A model generated the notes under the pieces. It saw only the letters and a program-made list of their open reading frames with translations, made no database searches and was not told the origin of the DNA. Below, piece after piece: positions 28,974 to 38,677 of a stretch of 64,000 nucleotides of DNA. The stretch spans positions 1,816,625-1,880,624 of the forward strand of contig NZ_KB850072.1 in the NCBI RefSeq assembly GCF_000369525.1, given 5' to 3'. How positions within the stretch are numbered: the first letter of the stretch is position 1; every line of letters starts with the position of its first letter. The translations under genes and the position numbers were made by a program. Source of the stretch: Acinetobacter higginsii. Lineage in GTDB: Bacteria > Pseudomonadota > Gammaproteobacteria > Pseudomonadales > Moraxellaceae.

Positions 28974-31900
28974 CTAACCATTGTTCTGACCATGAAAACG
29001 ATCAACGATGCCTTGTTGAAGAATCGAATCCATTTGGGTGGCCTCCGCCAATTTTGTAGCTGCCTGATCTTTTACAAAACCCACACCCTGTGCTTTGATC
29101 ATGTCAACCGACTGGCTCGGATTCATGGCGAGTTGCGCCAAGCTTTTCATTTGATCTGGAGAAATATTAAGGTTCAGTTGCTTTGAAACAGCACTTAAAG
29201 CGGTATTGCTGACTTGATCCTTGATTTGCCCAACCGTCTGCTCAACCAAACCATTTAAGGTATTTTTACCTATATTTTTAAGGCTATTTTTATCCATCGA
29301 AACTAAACTGCTGCTCAGCTGTTGCTTCATGTTCTGTCCCAATGCACTGCTTAATGAGGCGGCAACTTTTTCTACTGGCTCTGCCCAAGTATAATCACGT
29401 TTAAAGTCACTACTTGATGCCCATGCACTGGTCTCATCTTTTTCAAAAATGACCTTGGCTGCGCCTGGTGCAATGCCTGTCACTTGCGCAAAACCATTTC
29501 CATCCAGTTTGCCAGTCAGTTGCTTACCCAGAGAATCAATCACTTTATAGCTGTTCTGCTTAAAGAAATTATCTCCCCCATAACTTCTTAATAACTGTAG
29601 TGCGCCTTTCAGTGATTTTGCTTGTGGTAACTGGGGTGCATTGCTACTTGCACTCGCGCCTGAGGCGAGTAAATGCTGACCTGCTTTTGCTTCAAACTTA
29701 CCACTGGTCACAGGAAAAATACCCGAACCATTCAGCTTAATCTGAGAACCACCCGCAGTAATCACAATCTCTTTCGGACTACTGATCTCAATACGATCTT
29801 CAGTCGAAATAATCTGAATCCCTTGCTTGGCAAGTAAATCCATACCATCCGACTGCGCTTGGACTTCAAACTTACCTTTGGCAGCAACTTGTTTAATCCC
29901 ATTCTGCGCTGCAAACACACTAATTCTGTTTTGCGCATGCGTAACCAGATTTTTCTGTGTGCTTAGATTAATACTGTCGCCCGCAAACTGATTGATCTGC
30001 CCATCCGCGGATAAATGAATATCTTCATTGGTACTTAGGCCAATCCCTGCTGGTGAGTTCAGCAATAGCAATGATTTTTTAAACTGAGCGATCTTCTCTT
30101 GAATCTGCTCAGCAAATTCTTTGAGTTGATCCAGCGATTCTATTTCATCCGTCTGCTGATTCTTGGCCACTTCACTTAGAGCTTTGGCATTGTTTTGATT
30201 GCCCTCTAGCTGTTGTTTAGCAACTTGGGCATCCAGATGTTCACCTTGCGCTTGATCCTGTTTATGCGTGGAAAGCAGTAAACCCTCGCCTGCACGGACT
30301 GCACCCCATTGATCAGTGCGCAGTTCAAAACCTTCACCGCGGTCTTCACTTTCTGCTGTTGATTTAGGGTGACTCAGTTTGCCGAGATTGAGTTGACTGG
30401 CTGCATGACTGCTTTGCAACTGAGTACTGATCTGACCTGTGGTGTCATCAAAGCGCAGTTGGTTAAAACCTTCGCCTTGGTATTCTTTGGACTTGATCCC
30501 TGCCAATTTCTTAGTGTCAGGCAGTTTGCCCGCATTATCAAACTTGGTTGGGCTACGATGGCCTTCATGGATACGTCCCACTACAAATGGACGGTCGATA
30601 TTGCCATCAAAGAAGTCGATCACTACGATTTCATCAATACGTGGCAAGAAGCGTGCACCATAGCCTTCACCTGCCCAAGGGGTCAGTACATCCACCCAAG
30701 CAGAATCAGTGTCGTTGTCATTGGCACCTGCTCCACCATCATGGCTATGGTCATCATTGCGAGTAAACAGGAAACGAACTTTAATCCGTCCCCATTCATC
30801 TACATAGATTTCTTCGCCGCTTGGCCCAACCACTTTGGCACGTTGTGGTGAGGCAGTTGGACGGTGTTGTAATGGGTTAAATTCAGGAACGGTTTTGATA
30901 TTGCGACGTTGCAGAATCAGCTGGTTGGCTTGGCGTTCTTCATTATTAGATTGAGTCGATTGCCAGTTGCTTTGAGCCAATAGTTGGTTGATCTGTTGAT
31001 GCAGATCTTTAGGCAAATTATTTTGGTTATAGAAGTTTTTGCCTGTAATCAGGAATTCTTTATCGCTGCCATTATGCTGATCAATTTCAGGGTGTTCGGC
31101 CAATTCAAACCAGTAACCGACATGGGTATCGCGGACGGTGCTATGGGCGGTAAATTGTTTGGATTGTAAGTCGTAGTATTGACCCAAGTTCCGATTCAGT
31201 TTTTCAATTTGAGTATTGCCCGATGGGGTTGCGCCATCTTCCCCATTCAGGTCTTGCATCCATGCAGGTGAAAAGTGCCATGCCTGCTCTAGTCCTAGGC
31301 TGGCATTGTCATATTGTTCGCTGTGTTGATGTGTGCTCTGTACACTGCCTGCACCATCTTCTTGTTCCAGTGCATCCGCTTGCCAGCGTTGTACATGTAC
31401 GCTGCTCGGCTGTAGAGAGCGTTGTCCGACCAGACTGGTCATGCTGTCGTATTGTTCGGTGGCACTACTACGGTGGTAACGAATCTGACGACGATCGAGT
31501 GCTTGGTATTGGCTATTGTCATCAATCAGACGGAGTTTTTGCGGCTGAATCGCGGCACTGCTTTGCGCGACGGTTCGTTCAGCTTCATCAATTAGCCAGT
31601 TAATCGATTCGCTCCGTAGCAAACGCGTCAGGAAGTCGTAATCAACTTCCGAATGTTGCATGATAAAGGGACGAACATCGTAATCTTGGCTCAGTCCGCT
31701 TAAATCAAGCGTTAAGCTTGATGCAAATAAGGGGCTTTTTTGTTGCCACTCTTTGAAGATAATTTCCACCACATCACGCACGCTCTTGTTCATAAATACG
31801 CGGCTGTTACGGCGTTGTTTCCACAGTGCAGTTGGATCTTCTAAAGTCAGCTTATAGACAGTGAGGCTACCGTCTGATTGTCCTTGTAAGGCTTGAGTAA

Positions 31901-32168
31901 TAATGCCTGTGACGCGGGTGAGTTGACCTTGATCGGTCACCGTATCAATTGCCGCTTGGCTACCAATAAATTGTTTGAGTGGAATGGTCGCATTGGTCGA
32001 CAGGCAAATCAGTTCTGCCTTAAATCCATCATTCAGTTGATGCTGACCATCAATACGCTGTAGGAAGACTTGAGTATTTAAGTTTTGATTAGAAAATTGA
32101 ATATGGATTGCACGTTTTTGTGCAGTAAGGCCCAAACTGTCCAAGGCCTGAAATATATTACTCAACAT
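28974..32168 (-). CDS. vgrG: Type VI secretion tip protein VgrG with C-terminal extension
   Basis: A 1064-residue spike protein. It has a gp27-like N-terminal half (to about 400), the gp5-like OB region with GPSGEEIYVDEWGRIKVRF and DVLTPWAGEGYGARFLPRI, and a beta-helix/DUF2345 part (about 690-840, LNSPAGIGLSTNEDIHLSA, IVITAGGSQIKLNGSG). A transthyretin-like segment follows (YKVIDSLGKQLTGKLDGNG) before a long amphipathic helical tail (about 955-1064). Tails of this sort commonly load a specific effector, here presumably the Rhs protein encoded next. No core T6SS genes are in the window. Confidence 0.93.
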   Translation of the reverse strand: MLSNIFQALDSLGLTAQKRAIHIQFSNQNLNTQVFLQRIDGQHQLNDGFKAELICLSTNATIPLKQFIGSQAAIDTVTDQGQLTRVTGIITQALQGQSDGSLTVYKLTLEDPTALWKQRRNSRVFMNKSVRDVVEIIFKEWQQKSPLFASSLTLDLSGLSQDYDVRPFIMQHSEVDYDFLTRLLRSESINWLIDEAERTVAQSSAAIQPQKLRLIDDNSQYQALDRRQIRYHRSSATEQYDSMTSLVGQRSLQPSSVHVQRWQADALEQEDGAGSVQSTHQHSEQYDNASLGLEQAWHFSPAWMQDLNGEDGATPSGNTQIEKLNRNLGQYYDLQSKQFTAHSTVRDTHVGYWFELAEHPEIDQHNGSDKEFLITGKNFYNQNNLPKDLHQQINQLLAQSNWQSTQSNNEERQANQLILQRRNIKTVPEFNPLQHRPTASPQRAKVVGPSGEEIYVDEWGRIKVRFLFTRNDDHSHDGGAGANDNDTDSAWVDVLTPWAGEGYGARFLPRIDEIVVIDFFDGNIDRPFVVGRIHEGHRSPTKFDNAGKLPDTKKLAGIKSKEYQGEGFNQLRFDDTTGQISTQLQSSHAASQLNLGKLSHPKSTAESEDRGEGFELRTDQWGAVRAGEGLLLSTHKQDQAQGEHLDAQVAKQQLEGNQNNAKALSEVAKNQQTDEIESLDQLKEFAEQIQEKIAQFKKSLLLLNSPAGIGLSTNEDIHLSADGQINQFAGDSINLSTQKNLVTHAQNRISVFAAQNGIKQVAAKGKFEVQAQSDGMDLLAKQGIQIISTEDRIEISSPKEIVITAGGSQIKLNGSGIFPVTSGKFEAKAGQHLLASGASASSNAPQLPQAKSLKGALQLLRSYGGDNFFKQNSYKVIDSLGKQLTGKLDGNGFAQVTGIAPGAAKVIFEKDETSAWASSSDFKRDYTWAEPVEKVAASLSSALGQNMKQQLSSSLVSMDKNSLKNIGKNTLNGLVEQTVGQIKDQVSNTALSAVSKQLNLNISPDQMKSLAQLAMNPSQSVDMIKAQGVGFVKDQAATKLAEATQMDSILQQGIVDRFHGQNNG

Positions 32169-32408
32169 TATTTTATAAAATATTAACTAAAATTTACGCT
32201 ATTTTATAAACAGCATACAAATCTGTCTATATTTTTAATGTTACGTTCTTGCAACAAAGCCTGCAATAAACTGCAGATTTTAGTCTAAGCACTTAAAATA
32301 ATGATTAATAATTTTTTTTACAGGATTAAATAAAAATACATATAAACCAAAATGTTTTATCAAATAAGGCCAATTCTCCCTATTTGATAAAACAGCAATC
32401 ATTCAGCC
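32169..32408. promoter_or_regulatory. AT-rich region upstream of vgrG
   Basis: This 240-bp gap without an open frame should contain the vgrG-rhs promoter. It also holds the 3' flank of the next minus-strand gene. No operator or terminator hairpin was recognised. Confidence 0.35.
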
Positions 32409-32771
32409 TTAGACCGTGGCCTTAAAATAATCTTCTTTCGGCATATCAATCACTTCAACACACAACTGAATTGGATAGCTGAGCTCAGACTGGATATAGC
32501 TTTTTTGCTGCAGTCGCTGCAACAATGCCGCACCAACGGCTTGTTTTTGAGCCTGCGTTCGGCCACTCAATAAATACAGTTTTAAATGAATATAGGCTTC
32601 TTCTGTTTCATTCAAACCAATTAAAAATATCTCGTCTTTAAATGCACGAGATTTAATATCATGTGCGACAAATAAATCCGTTTCAATTAATGCAATATTC
32701 ACATCTTTTAATAATTGATGCGGATTTAACTCTGTTAAATTAGCCGAATAGTTTGCAATTAAATGCGGCAT
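32409..32771 (-). CDS. 5-carboxymethyl-2-hydroxymuconate isomerase-like protein (tautomerase fold)
   Basis: A 120-residue member of the CHMI group in the 4-oxalocrotonate tautomerase superfamily. MPHLIANYSANL leaves the catalytic Pro at the N-terminus after Met removal, and HLKLYLLSGRTQAQKQ matches the conserved core. HpaF-type enzymes act in homoprotocatechuate breakdown, but no such pathway genes are nearby, so the substrate here is open. It may share a transcript with the helicase gene 11 bp upstream. Confidence 0.8.
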   Translation of the reverse strand: MPHLIANYSANLTELNPHQLLKDVNIALIETDLFVAHDIKSRAFKDEIFLIGLNETEEAYIHLKLYLLSGRTQAQKQAVGAALLQRLQQKSYIQSELSYPIQLCVEVIDMPKEDYFKATV

Positions 32772-32782
32772 TTTTATGATTC

Positions 32783-34495
32783 CTATTCTACAAATAATAA
32801 AGCTAAACGGACTTGGTCATAAGCCATTCGCGGACTAGTGGCTTCAACAATGGGACGCAATTTAATCGAACCATCATCAGTAAAATGTTCAGGATTTTTA
32901 CGTTTATGCAAACGCTTATAAATCTTACGCACTTCTTCAATCACTTCATCACCTGGACTGGCAACTGAAATATCCAAACCCTGCTCTTTATGCAAACGTG
33001 CCAGATGATTGATGATCGTTGCGGGGGTTAAACCACGCTCATGTGCAATGTCTTCAATTTCATAGCCTTCTTCAAATAAAGTACGGGTTTCATCCAAGGT
33101 CGCTGCAGCATAATTCTGTTTTGCACCTTTGGCGATTTTCTTTTCATTACGGGCAATTTCAGTCGCATTCAGTGTGCCACCACAATGCCGAATAAAGGCA
33201 TTATGCTGTGTGCTTAAATCAATATTTTCAAAGTTGGCTTCCGCTTCACTCGATAATTCCTGAAAACGGCGATCTGCTTTGATTGCGAGACTATCCAGCT
33301 CAAGTGCCTGCTCATTAAAGCCGAGCAATTTCAGCCCTGTCAGAGATTTTAAACGTGATAAAGCCACATAGCCCTGGCCTTTTTCAAAGGTATTACTGAG
33401 ATTGATCTCTGCGGCTTCCAAAGTCATCCCTTGGCTTTTATGAATAGTGATTGCCCATGCCAAACGCAACGGAATCTGTTGGAAACTGGCAATTGCCTTA
33501 CCCGCTTCATTTTCAATCGACCATGTTTCAGGTTCAACCAAGAAGGTTGTGCCATCAGTCAACTTTACTTTAGGCAAAATGCCCTGCTTATCGTCTTCTT
33601 CAAAACCAATCACTTCACCCAAACTGCCGTTGATATAGCCCATATCAAAGTTGTTTTTAACAAACATGACTTTGGCATTTTTCTTTAGGGTGAGTTCTTC
33701 AGGCGCACGCACTGATGATTTTAAAGTTTCCATCAACTTTTCGTTGCCATCGACAACCGCATTGAATTGATGGCTTTCATTGTCAATTTCATTCAGGTGC
33801 TGATAATTAATATTATCGACATCCATATTATGCGTATATAAACGGGTAAAGGTCTCGCCAATATCGTGCTGACGCGATTGTTGCAAAGCACTAATATGGT
33901 TGCCTTGAATATTCTGTGCCCGAATTGCATTGAGAATCTGATTGAGGATTTCATCATCCTGACGATGCTGTTCCGTTAAATAACAGACACGGAATTTGGC
34001 TTCGACCCAAGCCTCTGACATAAAGCAGAATTTATCGCGATTGCTTTCATCCTTTTTACCGACTGGCGGTAACTGGAAGAAATCCCCTGCAACAATGACT
34101 TGAATCCCACCAAAGGCTTCGTCACTTTCTTTAAAGTATTTTAATACCTGATTAACCAAATTCAATTGCTTGGCATGCAGCATTGAAATCTCATCAATAA
34201 TCAACACTTGGGCATTTTCTAAATGCTCTTTTAAATATTTACGCTCTTTCATCCGTTTCAGATCATCATCACTTAGACGGTCTTTAATCCCGATCCCTGC
34301 CCAAGTATGGATGGTCATGCCATTCATATGCGTCGCCGCAATCCCTGTGGATGCAGTGATCGCCACAGGCACTTTACGTGCTTTGAGATAATGAATGTAC
34401 TGATTAAGCGTATAGGTTTTTCCTGCACCTGCTGAGCCCGTTAAAAAAACATTTTCCCCAGCTTTAAGTAACTTGAGTGCAGTCTCTTGTTTCAT
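32783..34495 (-). CDS. Pif1/RecD-like SF1 DNA helicase
   Basis: A 570-residue protein from ATG 34495 (GAAGAAATT precedes it; the open frame extends upstream through sequence unlike the family). Walker A is GSAGAGKT (about 20-27), Walker B is VLIIDEISML, and the C-terminal half contains LAWAITIHKSQGMTL and GQGYVALSRLKSLTGL. A C-terminal part (about 425-570) has a helix-turn-helix-like segment (EDIAHERGLTPATIINHL), as in RQC-like helicase tails. It probably works in replication-fork or repair DNA unwinding 5' to 3'. Confidence 0.87.
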   Translation of the reverse strand: MKQETALKLLKAGENVFLTGSAGAGKTYTLNQYIHYLKARKVPVAITASTGIAATHMNGMTIHTWAGIGIKDRLSDDDLKRMKERKYLKEHLENAQVLIIDEISMLHAKQLNLVNQVLKYFKESDEAFGGIQVIVAGDFFQLPPVGKKDESNRDKFCFMSEAWVEAKFRVCYLTEQHRQDDEILNQILNAIRAQNIQGNHISALQQSRQHDIGETFTRLYTHNMDVDNINYQHLNEIDNESHQFNAVVDGNEKLMETLKSSVRAPEELTLKKNAKVMFVKNNFDMGYINGSLGEVIGFEEDDKQGILPKVKLTDGTTFLVEPETWSIENEAGKAIASFQQIPLRLAWAITIHKSQGMTLEAAEINLSNTFEKGQGYVALSRLKSLTGLKLLGFNEQALELDSLAIKADRRFQELSSEAEANFENIDLSTQHNAFIRHCGGTLNATEIARNEKKIAKGAKQNYAAATLDETRTLFEEGYEIEDIAHERGLTPATIINHLARLHKEQGLDISVASPGDEVIEEVRKIYKRLHKRKNPEHFTDDGSIKLRPIVEATSPRMAYDQVRLALLFVE

Positions 34496-34656
34496 AATTT
34501 CTTCAGTCAAAAACAACAGTGCATAGCTTAACGATTTTTTAGCAAAAATAAAAACGCAAATCCAATTCGCGAACGCTAGGTGTCGTATAATTACATTGAC
34601 ATCCAAGGGTTTTCATTTAATGTGTTTGTTAATGAATTCAGACTTGATCTATAAAA

Positions 34657-35622
34657 ATGACTACTTCAAATCTTTATGAATATCAAACAGATATGCTCGG
34701 CGAAGATTATCAGCAACTGACTTTAAATTTCGCTGATGATTATGATGGAAAAGTTGTTGCGACCTTAGTCCGCAAGAAGGCCGCTGAAGCAACCAAAAAA
34801 GCAGTTTTATATATCCATGGTTTTGCAGACTATTTTTTTCAAAAAGAAATGGCTGAACAATTCAATCAGCATGGTTACGATTTTTACGCACTCGACCTCA
34901 GAAAATATGGCCGCTCAAAACTTCCTCATCAAAAACTCTACTACGTTTTAGATTTGCGCGAATACGATGCCGAAATCAGTAAAGCACTCGAAGTGATCAG
35001 TCAAGAAAACCACAATCAAGTTGTACTGGCAGGACATTCTACTGGTGGTCTAATTGCTACTTTGTATGCTGCACATTATCCAGATCATCGTTTAATTAAA
35101 GCGGTGTGGAACAACAGCCCCTTTTATGACTTCTATAAAAGTGTTATTGAGAAAAAAGTCGGGATTCCCTTGCTCAGTGAAGTGGGTAAACGCTTACCCA
35201 ACGCAAAATTTCCAAGTGGCTTAAATCCATGGTACACACCAAGCTTGCATAAAGATTTTTACGGCGAATGGGATTTCAATTTGGATTGGAAACCAAAAAC
35301 CATGCCTTTTGTGCACCTCTCTTTTGTCACGGCAATTCATGAAGCACAAAAAGAAATCCATCGAGGTGTGAGTTTAAATGTGCCGACCTTGATCATGCAT
35401 TCACATCAATCCAAATTCCCTAAAAAATGGGGTATTGATGCACAGCAAAGTGATGTGATTTTGGATGTTAATGATATGACTCAAAATGCCAAGAAAATGA
35501 AAGGTGATGTGCAAACCCTGTCTATTCAAAATGGTTTGCATGATTTGGTTTTATCTGCACCGCCTGTTCGTGCACAGGTCTATAAAGATCTGTTTGCTTG
35601 GTTGGCTGAAAAAATCCAGTAA
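34657..35622 (+). CDS. Alpha/beta hydrolase (serine aminopeptidase S33-like)
   Basis: A 321-residue cytosolic hydrolase with LYIHGFADYF (oxyanion region), nucleophile Ser in AGHSTGGL and C-terminal His in GLHDLVLS. It resembles monoacylglycerol-lipase/lysophospholipase-type proteins; the substrate is unknown. It is divergent from the helicase gene and closed by a hairpin overlapping the end of the next gene. Confidence 0.85.
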   Translation: MTTSNLYEYQTDMLGEDYQQLTLNFADDYDGKVVATLVRKKAAEATKKAVLYIHGFADYFFQKEMAEQFNQHGYDFYALDLRKYGRSKLPHQKLYYVLDLREYDAEISKALEVISQENHNQVVLAGHSTGGLIATLYAAHYPDHRLIKAVWNNSPFYDFYKSVIEKKVGIPLLSEVGKRLPNAKFPSGLNPWYTPSLHKDFYGEWDFNLDWKPKTMPFVHLSFVTAIHEAQKEIHRGVSLNVPTLIMHSHQSKFPKKWGIDAQQSDVILDVNDMTQNAKKMKGDVQTLSIQNGLHDLVLSAPPVRAQVYKDLFAWLAEKIQ

Positions 35623-35648
35623 TACCGACGACCGTTTTAAATATCTTG

Positions 35649-35685
35649 ATGCTCAGTGGTCTTGGTACTTACTGAGCATATTTTT
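35649..35685 (+). terminator. Terminator after the S33-like hydrolase, overlapping the end of the GAF regulator gene
   Basis: ATGCTCAGT (35649-35657) pairs with ACTGAGCAT (35671-35679), followed by ATTTTT. The stop codon of the convergent regulator gene lies inside the left arm. Confidence 0.75.
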
Positions 35686-36831
35686 AGCGGGATGCGAGGC
35701 TGGTAATAACTCCAATAAGCGTTCAGCCGCATCCACTGCTTCCGGACAATAAGCCAAATGCTTCAATAAAGCGTCGCTGCCCTCTGATTGAAAAATGGCG
35801 TGACTCAAACGGGATTCCAAGCAATCTCGCCAAGCACATAAAAATGGGCTTTCAGTTTTCGCTAAAAAAATCCCAGTATAAGCTTGTAGTGCGGTGTTGA
35901 TATAACCCGCATCCAATGCTTGTTCCAGTTGCAGGAAATCCGCCTCAACAGGCACATTCAGGCGATAAGGACGAGAACCAAGTAAATCGCCCAAGTGCTC
36001 TCTTAAATGCGACATCTCTGCTTTTAGGGTTCCAAGACTAACTTTGCGTTCCCCATACAAGGCCTGATGTAAATTCTCTAAATTCAGCCCTTGTGGGCAT
36101 AAAGCCAAAATCACCAGAATTTCAACTTGTCTCGGGCTTAAGCTTAAGTGCTTGCCATTGATCAAGACCTGCGCTGTATTAAAAGTACGGAGATACACAT
36201 GTTGTTGCTGTAATTGTTGCACCGCCATTTGAATAATTGCGGCGCATCGTTCGACCGCCAATAAACCTAAACTATTGTGGTTTTCCCATGTGGTGGATAA
36301 ATCCACTACGCCTAAGACTTGTTTGGAGTATGGGTCTAGGATCGGAGCAGCATAGCAAACCCAATCATGCACCGACGCCATATAGTGTTCATTGGAAAAT
36401 ACACAACTTGATTTCTGCGTCTTCAGCGAAAGTGCCAGTGCATTGGTGCCGACCAGTTCTTCCTGCCATTGCCCACCTGCAACAAAATGGACACGTTCAG
36501 CAGCATTACGCATTTGGGTACAGGATGCTGTCCAAATAATAGTACTGCCGACATCGCCAACCGCAAGCACCATCGCTGACTGCTCTGCAACATGCTTGAG
36601 GTCTTGTTGGCAAGCCTGTAATGCCAAGGCCAAAGAACCTGTCTGAGTCGAAACTTGATCGAGCAACGGTGCAGCTAAACGTTCTTTAGGAATATCAGCG
36701 AGTGTAGAACGCTCCCATGAACTGGCGATACTCTGTTCCATTTTTTCGGCATGCTGTGGATTGAGGCTACTTTGTGATCTGAGTTGCTCAACCAATGCCC
36801 GCTGTTGCTGTAATTCCCTTTTTGTATGCAT
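35653..36831 (-). CDS. GAF-domain transcriptional regulator of ethanolamine/acetaldehyde genes
   Basis: A 392-residue protein. The N-terminal half resembles the AcoR sensor part with a GAF domain (about 60-185, WQEELVGTNALALSL, YAAPILDPYSKQVLGVVDLS). It lacks the sigma-54 AAA+ domain of AcoR. Instead it carries a winged-helix output (about 215-290, LSPRQVEILVILALCPQGLNLENLHQAL) and a helical bacterial-transcriptional-activator-like tail. It is divergent from the aldehyde dehydrogenase gene and is likely to control it and possibly eat-eutBC. Confidence 0.82.
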   Translation of the reverse strand: MHTKRELQQQRALVEQLRSQSSLNPQHAEKMEQSIASSWERSTLADIPKERLAAPLLDQVSTQTGSLALALQACQQDLKHVAEQSAMVLAVGDVGSTIIWTASCTQMRNAAERVHFVAGGQWQEELVGTNALALSLKTQKSSCVFSNEHYMASVHDWVCYAAPILDPYSKQVLGVVDLSTTWENHNSLGLLAVERCAAIIQMAVQQLQQQHVYLRTFNTAQVLINGKHLSLSPRQVEILVILALCPQGLNLENLHQALYGERKVSLGTLKAEMSHLREHLGDLLGSRPYRLNVPVEADFLQLEQALDAGYINTALQAYTGIFLAKTESPFLCAWRDCLESRLSHAIFQSEGSDALLKHLAYCPEAVDAAERLLELLPASHPAKNMLSKYQDH

Positions 36832-36958
36832 TTGTAATTTCCCTATTCCCTTACATGCAATTCCAACCTTTTTCCAACCTTCAACGCGATAACGTCATTC
36901 TCAATAACGTACCCAGTACTTTATTTAAAAATATCACAACACATAAAGGAGTATGTAT
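36832..36958. promoter_or_regulatory. Divergent control region with two sets of direct repeats
   Basis: TTCCAACCTT occurs at 36861-36870 and 36872-36881 (11-bp period, one helical turn). ATAACGT occurs at 36889-36895 and 36904-36910 (15-bp period). These are candidate binding sites for the GAF regulator. AAGGAG at 36946-36951 lies 7 nt before ATG 36959. Confidence 0.5.
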
Positions 36959-38470
36959 ATGCGCTATGTTGATCCGAATCAATCTGGTTCAAAAATCCAT
37001 TTTAAAGACCAATATGAAAACTTTATTGGTGGACAGTGGGTTGCCCCTGTTAAAGGAGTCTACTTCGACAATATTTCTCCTGTCGATGGCAAAAGTTTTA
37101 CTCGTATTCCACGCTCGAGTGCAGAAGATATTGAATTGGCGCTAGATGCCGCCCACAAAGCCAAGAAAGAATGGAATAAATCGTCTCCAACCACACGATC
37201 TAATTTATTACTTAAAATTGCTGACCGTATGGAAGCCAATTTGGAAATGTTGGCGGTTGCTGAAACTTGGGATAATGGTAAACCGGTCCGTGAAACGCTA
37301 GCGGCGGATATCCCTTTGGCCATAGATCATTTCCGTTATTTTGCAGGCTGTATTCGCGCACAGGAAGGTGGTATTTCTGAGATAGACGAAGATACCATTG
37401 CCTATCATTTTCATGAACCACTCGGCGTGGTTGGACAAATCATCCCTTGGAACTTCCCGATTTTGATGGCGGCATGGAAACTGGCACCGGTATTGGCAGC
37501 GGGCAACTGCGTCGTGATCAAACCTGCGGAGCAAACACCTGTTGGGATCTTATTGGTGGCTGAACTGATACAGGACCTATTACCTGCGGGTGTACTCAAT
37601 ATCGTCAATGGTTACGGTGCCGAAGTTGGCCGCCCACTGGCAACCAGTCCACGTATTGCCAAAATTGCGTTTACCGGTTCAACCCAAGTTGGGCAATTGA
37701 TCATGCAATATGCCACCGAAAACATCATTCCAGTGACTTTGGAGCTCGGCGGGAAATCACCAAATGTGTTCTTTGCCGATGTGATGGATCATGACGATGA
37801 TTTTCTGGATAAAACCCTTGAAGGTTTTGCCATGTTTGCGCTGAATCAAGGTGAAGTCTGCACCTGCCCATCGCGTGCCTTGATTCAGGAAAGTATTGCT
37901 GATCAGTTTATGGAAAAAGCCATTGAACGGGTCAAGCGAATTAAACTCGGACATCCCCTCGATACTGACACCATGGTCGGTGCGCAAGCATCTTTAGAAC
38001 AACAAGAGAAAATCCTGCGTTGTATTGATACAGGCCGACAAGAAGGTGCTGAAGTGCTATTGGGTGGGCATGGTCGCCAAGAGGTCGGCAATGGATACTA
38101 CATCGAACCGACCATCTTTAAAGGTCATAACAACATGCAAGTGTTTCAGGAAGAAATCTTTGGCCCTGTGCTGTCGGTAACCACATTCAAGGACTTTGAT
38201 GAAGCCATTCAGATTGCCAATGACACCATGTATGGCTTAGGTGCTGGGGTCTGGTCACGTTCAACCCATACCGCCTATCGTGCAGGTCGTGCCATTGAAG
38301 CGGGTCGTGTTTGGACCAATTGTTACCACATCTACCCTGCTCATGCTGCATTTGGAGGCTATAAAAAGTCAGGTGTCGGTCGTGAAAACCATAAAATGAT
38401 GCTCGATCATTATCAACAAACCAAAAACTTGTTGGTGAGCTATTCAACCAAAGCCATGGGCTTTTTCTAA
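36959..38470 (+). CDS. Aldehyde dehydrogenase, probable acetaldehyde dehydrogenase of ethanolamine catabolism
   Basis: A 503-residue NAD-dependent enzyme of the ExaC/AldB group with [13 protein letters not shown], the general base in LELGGKSPN and the catalytic Cys in [11 protein letters not shown] (double Cys typical of this group). The second ATG, 36959, is chosen because it has ideal spacing from AAGGAG; ATG 36953 is only 1 nt from it. It should oxidise the acetaldehyde released by EutBC to acetate. Confidence 0.9.
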   Translation: MRYVDPNQSGSKIHFKDQYENFIGGQWVAPVKGVYFDNISPVDGKSFTRIPRSSAEDIELALDAAHKAKKEWNKSSPTTRSNLLLKIADRMEANLEMLAVAETWDNGKPVRETLAADIPLAIDHFRYFAGCIRAQEGGISEIDEDTIAYHFHEPLGVVGQIIPWNFPILMAAWKLAPVLAAGNCVVIKPAEQTPVGILLVAELIQDLLPAGVLNIVNGYGAEVGRPLATSPRIAKIAFTGSTQVGQLIMQYATENIIPVTLELGGKSPNVFFADVMDHDDDFLDKTLEGFAMFALNQGEVCTCPSRALIQESIADQFMEKAIERVKRIKLGHPLDTDTMVGAQASLEQQEKILRCIDTGRQEGAEVLLGGHGRQEVGNGYYIEPTIFKGHNNMQVFQEEIFGPVLSVTTFKDFDEAIQIANDTMYGLGAGVWSRSTHTAYRAGRAIEAGRVWTNCYHIYPAHAAFGGYKKSGVGRENHKMMLDHYQQTKNLLVSYSTKAMGFF

Positions 38471-38492
38471 GTCTATAGAAGAATCAAATAAT

Positions 38493-38520
38493 GTATAAGC
38501 CTTGCGACATAGGCTTATAC
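38493..38520 (+). terminator. Hairpin after the aldehyde dehydrogenase gene
   Basis: GTATAAGCCT (38493-38502) pairs perfectly with AGGCTTATAC (38511-38520) across an 8-nt loop. The T tract is poor, so it may only partly separate the dehydrogenase gene from eat-eutBC. Confidence 0.55.
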
Positions 38521-38677
38521 AGCCTTAAACCCTAATGTGTTGATGACTCAATAAACACCGTATTTTCTCAATCAAACTGGATCAAGCAATCAAATAAAAA
38601 ATTAATTTTGGCACAAGGTGTGCAACATCGGCATTGCTTTTGCATCTTGCTGATGAGACCCATACACGGAGCTTTGT

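Noticed and set aside
30369-30851. 160-codon plus-strand frame opposite vgrG
   Set aside because: Antisense of conserved VgrG sequence, with no domain and no start signal.
32409-32771. Possible T6SS accessory gene upstream of vgrG
   Set aside because: The N-terminal Pro and core motifs fit the tautomerase/CHMI family, and 240 bp separate it from vgrG, so a secretion role is not supported.
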